Part shown: positions 59,101 through 64,000 of the stretch, in pieces
Numbering within the stretch: position 1 is the first letter of the stretch
Layout of the letters: each line of letters starts with the position of its first letter
Assembly (NCBI GenBank): GCA_019914995.1
Contig: CM034144.1
Span: forward strand, 4,495,489 to 4,559,488
Reading direction: 5' to 3'
DNA length: 64,000 bases
Source of the DNA: Acanthochlamys bracteata
Lineage: Eukaryota; Streptophyta; Magnoliopsida; Pandanales; Velloziaceae
The notes under the pieces: generated by a model
What the model saw: the letters and a program-made list of their open reading frames with translations, nothing else
What the model was told of the DNA's origin: nothing
The model's database searches: none
Made by a program: the position numbers and the translations under genes

Positions 59101-62100
59101 ATATTATCGTTTTGGTGATGTAACATCGTATAATTCTAAAATTTAAATATAGATTTTGATAACTTAGCTCTCTTGCATGCGAGCTTCATTCTCTCTCACG
59201 CCTCTCTCTCTTTCTCTGTCTTTCTCGTCCATATTCGAGTATAGATCTCTCCCGCACATGATGTTCTCCTGTTGATTCTTTATGTTGGATTTGAATACCA
59301 AAAGTTCCATATCATCTTCTTTCTTTTATTTTACTTTTGGAAAACTTTCTTTCCTAATTTTGATTGAGATTTCTTTCCTAATTTTGCGAATGCATGATTA
59401 TAGATAGTTCTAATTCTCGTAAAGAAAAGAGCGCGGCATCATGAAGAAAAAGTAGAAATTTTTGACCGCAACAGACAATTGTTGAGCCACTCCAATAGAT
59501 CACAATGCTTACTAAACGGGATCATAGGAATAGCAGAGGGAAATAGAAAAGGAGACAAATAGCAAATATGGTGAAAGTCAATCCATCAAGATTTGCTTGT
59601 CTATCTTATGTTAATTTTGTATAATGATTGCTGAGTGTAATAGATGTATGAGTAACTAACCTTCCTTGAATAGTTCCGAATAAAATCCTAGTGAATTTGA
59701 TTTAATTACATATTATGTGATGATTGGATTGCTCAATTGACTGTAAGTTGTTAGTTATTATATGAAAACAGCTTAGATATTATAATATATGCCAAATTAA
59801 CATTTAGATTTAATATCTAAACTGTATCATTAATTATATACGCGAGAACAATCAAAGCATGATCTTTGTATCTTAAGATTAATAATTGTAATGAGCATTT
59901 AGTGGATCAAAGTAAATACAATTACATGATTTCTAATTTCATAAATATAAATGCATCTCTATTTTAATTCTAAATTGGACTAAAGATATCATAAATTATA
60001 GAAAAGTGAGTTTATACTGGATCAAAGTTAGAATCACAACTATAAATCTTAACTATGAACCAGAGCAAGTCCACTTCTGAAGATCTTACTTTTGTGCATA
60101 ACAAACCTCCACCTTTTTGCAAAAAACAAGTCTGTAATATAAAGATGGTGATACTAGCATGTGAGACAACTAGAAATACATTTGTTTTACTTGATGATGT
60201 TGGTAAGTATAAATTGCGGAGCAATCACTTAAAGAGCCGGCATTACAAAGGGTCCATTTCACCAGAGAAGGGAAAAGCAATAACGATGTAATTATAATAG
60301 GTACCTTTTTTTTTCTAACACTTCTCTAGATACTTTATCATAACCTTTTTCTAAATCTATAAAAATCACACGTAGGTCATTATGTTTCTTAGTATATTGC
60401 TCCACGAACCTCTTGTGTAGATAAATCACTTATATAGCAGATCTCCCTAACATAAACCTAAACTGATTATCTAAAATTTTCAAGTTACATCTTAACTTAT
60501 GTTCGATAACTCTCTCCCAAAACTTCATAATATGGCCCAAAGCTTGATCCATCAATAATTCATACAATCTTTGATGTCTCTCTTATGTTTAAAAATAAGC
60601 ACTAAAACACTTTCTCTCCATTCATTTGGTGTCTTTCCACTTTTTAATATAACATTAAAAAATTTTGTTGACCGAGTAATGATCACTTAACATAAATGTC
60701 TCCATTTCGATTGGGATTCGAGCAGAGCCTAGCTTCATCTTTTTCGTATCTTTATCTTTTTCAGAGCCCAACTTCTGAAGGCTAAATTCTTCTAGCATAA
60801 TTAACCTTTTTAACTACAGTAACATTAATCAAGCTGGTTATATCCGCAGCATGTTTTCATTAAATAACTTGTCAATAGGTTATTCTTAATGCATCTAATA
60901 TGATTTATATCTCTATTGTCTTTTTCTTATGAGTGCAAGTCTACATATAGCATTCTCTCCCTTCTTAGTATATGGATACCTATATAATTTTTTATATTCT
61001 GTAACACAAGACTCGGTAATCACTTTAGTGATTTCTTTCTTAACTAATACATATTTTTCAAAACCTTCCATATTTTTTCTTTTGATAGATTTCTAGCATT
61101 CTTTTTTATACTTACTGCATTTTGTAGTTTTTCATTTCACCACCAAGTTTTCTTATTTGGACGTTTTTCAATCTTTGATTCTTCTAAGACCTCATTCAAT
61201 TAAGCATTCACATCCATACCATATTACCATCTTCGTCCATATCCCAATTTATCTTCTTCAAGATCCGACTTATAACTACTCCTTTATCTCTATTCAAATT
61301 CCACTATCTCATTCTACGTATTCTATTAACCTTATCATGTTTCTTATCTTTTATAAAGACAACGTCCAACACAACTAATCTATAATAAACTCTCTCTAGA
61401 GATTATCTTACAATTCTTACATGATAACCTATCCGCACTTTTAACGAGAACGTAATCAATTTGGTTGTGTGTCTGCCCATTTTCAAAGGTATTAGCTAAC
61501 ACTAAATGAAGCAACTAAAGTAAAAAATTGTGGTACCTTCTTTGTTAAGATCTCCCATAGCCAAAACTTTCGTGCACACTTTTTTTAACCGGTGTTATTT
61601 TTCCTACATGGTCATTAAAATTACCTTCACTAGAGATTTTATCCTCTCTAAGAACTGCCTGAATTAATCTATTGTGCCATTCCAAAATTATTATTTTGTG
61701 ATCCTGTCTAACCCTATTTGAGGGGCATAAGCGCTAATAACACTAACCGACTCTGCTCCTAGAAGCTGTCTAACTAGTATAGTCCTATCTCAAACTCGTT
61801 TCACTTCAACAACCTCATTTTTAAACTTGGTTAAGTGATAATTTCTACGCCACTCATATTCTTCAATTTACCTGTATACCAAAATTTATAATTTGTATTT
61901 TCTATTTCTCTAGACTTTTAACCTACCCACTACTTCTTGCATGCAAGCAATGCTAATTTTCTTTCTAATCATTTGTTCAACCAATTTAAAGATTACCTGC
62001 CAGTATCTCAATATTTTACATTTAAATTCCTATTTTAACCCTAATATCATGGACTATCTTTTTCAGCAGTTTCTATCTACTAGATCACAGTAGCCCTTAC

Positions 62101-63136
62101 TTATTTGTCGACACCCCCGGGCGTCGAGATGACATGTGCCTTTTGGAACACGCCCTACCAAATCCTTGTTCATTTCTCACTATACTCAGGCTCTGGTGCA
62201 GCGCGTCGCTAGTAGAAACGCCGCAACAAATTTTGGATTAAATGGATTTATGTTAAGTATACAAAGATGAGAACATAACTGGCAACTGTCTGAACAGGTG
62301 ACATATTAACAGAAAACCTACCAACATGCATCAATACATAGTCCGGCAAACCAGCTCAAAATCCTAAACCAAACATGTACCAAATACTTAACATATTAAA
62401 AATGAAACGAAGGGAAAAGAAGCATGCCATTATGAATAGCTAAGATGCACAAGCAGCAGAACCCAACAAAAATATCACAAGTTGCAACTTCTGATCAACA
62501 TAGATATGAAACAAACGGGCTAACAACAAATAATGAACAAGAAAAGAAGTAAATAACTATCAATCAATGGGAAAATCAACCAATCAACAAAAATCAAAAA
62601 GATTATGCTCACCTAGTTACCGTTTACCAACTAGAAAAGCTTATAATCGAACAAACAATCCAAATTACCGTAACCGAGGTAAGAAAAAGATTCAAATAAA
62701 TTAAGAATTGAAGCACCGGTGCTCACCAGAACTTGAATTCGGGGAGTCGGCGAACGAACGGCCTGAACTCATCAGAGGACCTAGTAGGCAAACTGGGCCC
62801 ATCATCACCGTCGACGATCTGTTGAATATCGGGATCAACTTGCGGCGATAAGAACGCGATCAGAAGCTGGAGAACGTAGATCCCTAGACCATAGCTAACA
62901 ATATAGAACCCTTGAATCACGCTAACGCGAATAACATAAACCAGCGCCACGGCGGCGAACCACATCCACCGCCGCTGAACGTGCGGCACCGCCGTGTCGA
63001 GAAGGTGCTGGTAGCGGCGGGATAAGGTAACGTGGAGAGTGGAGAGAGAGGAAAGCGGGCCACTGTTGATATCATCGCCGCCGGTCACCGTGGATGAGGG
63101 GGCGCCGACGCTGCTGCTCCCTCCGGGCTCCATCAT
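47502..63136 (-). CDS. RER1: RER1, Golgi-to-ER retrieval receptor
   Basis: Rer1 is a four-span membrane protein of the early Golgi that returns escaped ER membrane proteins in COPI vesicles by recognising their transmembrane segments. Exons are 63136-62727, 47816-47636 and 47564-47502. TG|G across intron 1 rebuilds the Trp of PEFKFW, intron 2 is in phase 0, and the product is 217 residues. Residues 1-38 are a variable Ser/Gly-rich cytosolic N-terminus. Spans lie at about 57-74 and 76-97, then about 138-180 ([30 protein letters not shown]). The conserved block [17 protein letters not shown] and [15 protein letters not shown] are complete, and the tail is polar ([16 protein letters not shown]). 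The length is normal for plants. What is odd is intron 1, about 14.9 kb and full of transposons. The ATG at 63133 is an alternative start. Confidence 0.95.
49757..50105. mobile_element. Foldback MITE with long inverted repeats
   Basis: The left arm (49757 to about 49885) and the reverse complement of the right arm (about 49985-50105) share ATAGGG, GGTACCGCCACA/GGCACCGCCACA, CTCCAAATT(A/T)AATTTC, AATTATTAATTAAAAT and ATAACGAAT. The arms are about 120-130 bp each around a short centre, with roughly four in five positions equal. Runs of TA flank both ends (49737-49757 and 50104-50131), so it lies in, or carries, a TA microsatellite. There is no coding capacity. Long arms would fit a Mutator-type non-autonomous element. 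Confidence 0.82.
50106..50131. repeat. (TA)n microsatellite next to the MITE
   Basis: About 13 TA repeats follow the right end of the foldback element. A similar run precedes its left end at 49737-49757. Confidence 0.85.
50472..50952 (-). repeat. 3' LTR of the intronic gypsy element
   Basis: Begins TGTCACGG and ends CCGTGACA, so the LTR has 8-bp perfect inverted tips. On the minus strand it is preceded by the purine tract GGTGGGGGAGAA (50953-50964), which marks it as the 3' LTR. Confidence 0.88.
50953..50966 (-). promoter_or_regulatory. Polypurine tract of the intronic gypsy element
   Basis: Minus strand GGTGGGGGAGAA, directly before the LTR start. Confidence 0.75.
51220..51680 (-). pseudogene. 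Integrase remnant of the intronic gypsy element
   Basis: The frame 51481-51224 (minus) reads [20 protein letters not shown], then a stretch with [19 protein letters not shown] and FSTSFHP. This is the chromovirus-type integrase core (D...ISDRDxRFxxxFWxxL...STxxHPQTDGQ). A further damaged part with the zinc finger lies at higher coordinates. The segment ends before the expected C-terminal chromodomain, which I could not read in 50965-51220. Confidence 0.85.
51950..52910 (-). pseudogene. RT and RNase H remnant of the intronic gypsy element
   Basis: The frame 52905-52669 (minus) contains [29 protein letters not shown] and the active-site region [11 protein letters not shown] (family: FVVVYLDDIVVYS). 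RNase H pieces follow at lower coordinates, down to about 51960. Frame breaks separate them. Confidence 0.85.
53280..54870 (-). pseudogene. gag and protease region of the intronic gypsy element
   Basis: The frame 54857-54627 is a helical gag start. Near 53900 the minus strand gives [11 protein letters not shown], a zinc knuckle in which the family has C-x2-C-x4-H-x4-C. The frame 53533-53285 corresponds to the protease-to-RT linker ([19 protein letters not shown]). The remaining frames on the + strand over this stretch are shadows. Confidence 0.7.
54968..54987 (-). promoter_or_regulatory. Primer-binding site of the intronic gypsy element
   Basis: On the minus strand, AGTGATATCAGATCTAAGG directly follows the 5' LTR. 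TGATATCAGATC is close to the initiator tRNA-Met complement TGGTATCAGAGC. Confidence 0.7.
54988..55478 (-). repeat. 5' LTR of the intronic gypsy element
   Basis: Aligns with 50472-50952, for example at AGATAGCTAAAGACTTTGTG, which is identical in both. Its tips have drifted to TGTAACGG and CCATGACA. Confidence 0.85.
55479..56880. other. RER1 intron, unassigned stretch
   Basis: Pyrimidine-rich words at 55640-55730 and an unassigned 60-residue frame at 56312-56494. 56500-56640 may be the decayed N-terminal zinc-finger part of the hAT transposase that follows ([23 protein letters not shown]), but this is uncertain. Confidence 0.35.
56890..58425 (+). pseudogene. hAT transposase (DUF659 type), main part, decayed
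   Basis: Frames broken by stops read [16 protein letters not shown] (about 56905), [20 protein letters not shown] (57085-57145), [20 protein letters not shown] (57198-57260), [10 protein letters not shown] (57322) and [13 protein letters not shown] (57438-57475). These follow the DUF659 transposase (GLPFHLARNP, VSDGWSDxQRRPLINF, and so on). Near 58215-58320 the damaged C-terminal dimerisation region appears ([14 protein letters not shown], then [13 protein letters not shown] in the next frame). The reading stops at about 58420 and resumes at 60066, beyond an insertion. A live enzyme would move hAT elements by cut and paste. Confidence 0.82.
58430..60065 (+). mobile_element. LTR-like insert related to the Athila LTR family
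   Basis: From about 59600 the insert follows the internal part of the LTRs at 5553-6824 and 13550-14822 in the same order: ACATATTATGTGATG, TTGTTAGTTATTATATGAAA, CTAAACTGTATCATTAATTA, then GGATCAAAGTAAATACAATT, against GGACCAAAGTGAATGTAACT in the Athila LTR. It is far more diverged than those two copies. The first half (58430-58680, 59164-59600) is only vaguely similar. It interrupts the hAT pseudogene, whose C-terminal coding resumes right after it. The exact ends are not visible. Confidence 0.6.
58674..59174. mobile_element. Small hAT-like MITE with 8-bp target duplication
   Basis: The element 58682-59166 has inverted ends TCAAGGTTATCAAAATC and, reversed from the right, TAAGTTATCAAAATC. 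It is flanked by the direct repeat GCTCTCTT at 58674-58681 and 59167-59174. An 8-bp duplication is typical of hAT elements. The interior is AT-rich with repeated AAAATCG/CGATTTT words near the ends. It has no coding capacity. It sits within the LTR-like insert. Confidence 0.82.
60066..60290 (+). pseudogene. C-terminal end of the split hAT transposase
   Basis: The frame from 60055 reads [19 protein letters not shown] and continues to [14 protein letters not shown]659-type transposases end with AEDLVFVHxNLRLLSR and a later D-G-rich tail, and the part before (CCERxWSTY...) lies at 58300. The open frame of 78 residues is therefore the tail of the pseudogene, not a gene of its own. Confidence 0.65.
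60300..62215 (-). mobile_element. Truncated LINE (endonuclease and part of RT)
   Basis: Read on the minus strand from high to low coordinates, an endonuclease part contains [12 protein letters not shown] (61750-61711) and [12 protein letters not shown] (about 61485-61449). An RT part follows with NEWRES-like (about 60625), [13 protein letters not shown] (60470-60429) and [15 protein letters not shown] (about 60355-60310). This is the order of plant non-LTR retrotransposons (APE endonuclease, then RT). The element ends in the middle of RT and many stops are present. Confidence 0.82.
62216..62726 (-). other. RER1 intron, donor-side part
   Basis: No element recognised. Plant introns often carry expression signals near the donor, but none can be named here. 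Confidence 0.4.
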
Positions 63137-63536
63137 TTTTTTTTTATTTTGTGGGTTTCTTTTTGTATTTTTTTGTTCTGGAAGTTTTCTTTTAATTGAA
63201 AGAATGACATGCTGAAACTTTGGAGCTTTGAGTAAATTTAAGTTTTAGAAAATCAATTAAAAAAATTAAATTAAAAATTAAAAATTATTTAATAAAAGAT
63301 AAATTTTTATAGTAATATTTTATTAATAGTAAGTTTTAAAATAATTTTTGATAAAAAAAAAATTTTTTTAAATTTTATTTATTTTATATTAAAAGTGAGT
63401 TTGAAAGAAGTAAAAATTTAAAAGGTTGATAAACAAAAAAAAGAAAAATAAAAAAATTAAAAAAAAAGAAAAAAAAAAGGAAAGTGAAATCGTTTTCCTT
63501 TTATATTGGTTAACAAATTACTGTTTGAAGAGGAGG
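63137..63536. promoter_or_regulatory. Divergent promoter region between RER1 and the next gene
   Basis: Only about 400-430 bp separate the RER1 start codon (minus) from the TATA box of the + strand gene. The stretch 63235-63420 is AT-rich and uses the dispersed repeat words, so a repeat copy seems to have settled in the shared promoter. RER1's own TATA box is not evident. Confidence 0.6.
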
Positions 63537-63543
63537 TATAAAG
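63537..63543 (+). promoter_or_regulatory. TATA box of the + strand gene at the window end
   Basis: TATAAAG in the context AGGAGGTATAAAGGG. It lies about 30 bp before the start of a pyrimidine-rich, ATG-free leader. Confidence 0.6.
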
Positions 63544-63567
63544 GGAGAAGAGGGAGGGGGAGGGGGG

Positions 63568-63889
63568 GGAGAAGCACTGTCATTTTCTTGTTCTGCACTT
63601 TTCACTCAGTTTCTTGTCATCTTCATCTTCACACGCTCACTTTTTTCTCATCTTCATCACGCTCGATCACTGCCGGAGCCATTCCGATTCACCGATCTAC
63701 CGTTTGAACACCGAATCTACTCCTATCTCTAACTATTCCAATATCTCTTTCGTGTGGACTTGTTCGATCTACCGAATCTAGAGTTTTTTGTTTCTACCGC
63801 GATCTCTCGCCCGTGCCACTGGATCTACCTTTAGTTTCCAGCTACTAAAAGATCTCTATCGATCGAAAAACTCAACTTCTTAGCTGCAG
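63568..63889 (+). other. 5' leader exon of a gene that continues beyond the window
   Basis: From about 63568 the + strand is rich in CTTCATC and TCTACC words and contains no ATG up to 63889, where TAGCTGCAG is followed by GTAACA, a good splice donor. This is the usual pattern of a plant leader exon with an intron before the start codon. The protein lies outside the window. The open frame at 63426-63707 begins upstream of the TATA box and is not a gene. The start is estimated from the TATA box. Confidence 0.6.
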
Positions 63890-64000
63890 GTAACAAATCA
63901 TTTTTCTTACATACATGGTTTGATTTGATTTGATGAATCTAATGAATATTTTTGCTCTTGGAACGAGTGATTAGTTTTTATATATTTGACTGCTTCTTGA
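63890..64000 (+). other. Leader intron of the same gene, start
   Basis: Begins GTAACAAATC and is T-rich. It runs to the end of the window without an acceptor. Confidence 0.5.

Larger units (their letters stand above)
47817..62726 (-). other. Giant first intron of RER1 (about 14.9 kb)
   Basis: Donor GTGAGC after exon 1 and acceptor CTTGCAG before exon 2 are both canonical and keep the reading frame. No other RER1-like exon was seen between them. The intron contains, from low to high coordinates, a foldback MITE, a complete but dead gypsy element, a hAT pseudogene split by an LTR-like insert with a MITE in it, and a truncated LINE. 47821-49730 and 62216-62726 show no recognisable element. Confidence 0.85.

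Noticed and set aside
60055..60291. 78-residue frame as an independent gene
   Set aside because: Its wording is the C-terminal tail of the split hAT transposase.
63426..63707. 93-residue + frame
   Set aside because: It begins upstream of the TATA box in a poly(A)-rich stretch, its N-terminus is low-complexity Lys, and the real leader is ATG-free.

Overview
The window is AT-rich nuclear DNA of a dicotyledonous plant. The evidence is spliced plant genes with GT-AG introns, a plant-type RER1, a plant-type isoaspartyl peptidase/L-asparaginase, Athila- and SIRE-like LTR retrotransposons, and long AT-rich spacers. I cannot name the species from the sequence alone. Only three protein genes are clearly intact, and their exons together cover about 2.4 kb of the 64 kb. 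Most of the rest is dead transposons and featureless AT-rich DNA.

Layout. 1-6824: 3' part of a decayed Athila-type Ty3/gypsy element with its 3' LTR. 6825-22850: gene-poor spacer with a possible small gene (9191-9394), two decayed Ty1/copia fragments on opposite strands, and an inverted solo LTR of the same Athila family with a perfect 5-bp target duplication (13545-14827). 22857-26216: K+-dependent-type isoaspartyl peptidase/L-asparaginase, three exons, + strand. 26217-38360: AT-rich spacer, an almost complete but dead copia element with both LTRs (28648-33722), an unidentified gene relic, a 151-bp tandem duplication and the 3' end of a SIRE-like copia element. 39321-42446: seven-exon gene on the minus strand for a C2-domain protein with a proline-rich tail. 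43190-45660: relics, including an HSP110/HSP70-15-like pseudo-exon. 47502-63136: RER1 on the minus strand, whose 217-residue protein is split by a first intron of about 14.9 kb. 63137-64000: a presumed divergent promoter and the leader exon of a + strand gene that continues outside the window.

The RER1 intron is the most structured part. It holds a foldback MITE in a TA microsatellite, a whole but decayed gypsy element in the antisense-to-window direction (the same strand as RER1), a DUF659-type hAT transposase pseudogene split by an LTR-like insert that itself carries a smaller MITE with an 8-bp target duplication, and a truncated LINE. This gives a four-level nest: RER1 intron > hAT > LTR-like insert > MITE.

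The genes are not an operon or pathway. The asparaginase releases ammonia from asparagine in the cytosol, RER1 retrieves membrane proteins from Golgi to ER, and the C2 protein probably binds lipid. I found no CRISPR array, no credible tRNA or rRNA gene, and no convincing previously undescribed system. The observations worth following are transposon nesting, the giant intron, a hairpin in the asparaginase leader and a GC-richer repeat insert in the C2 gene.
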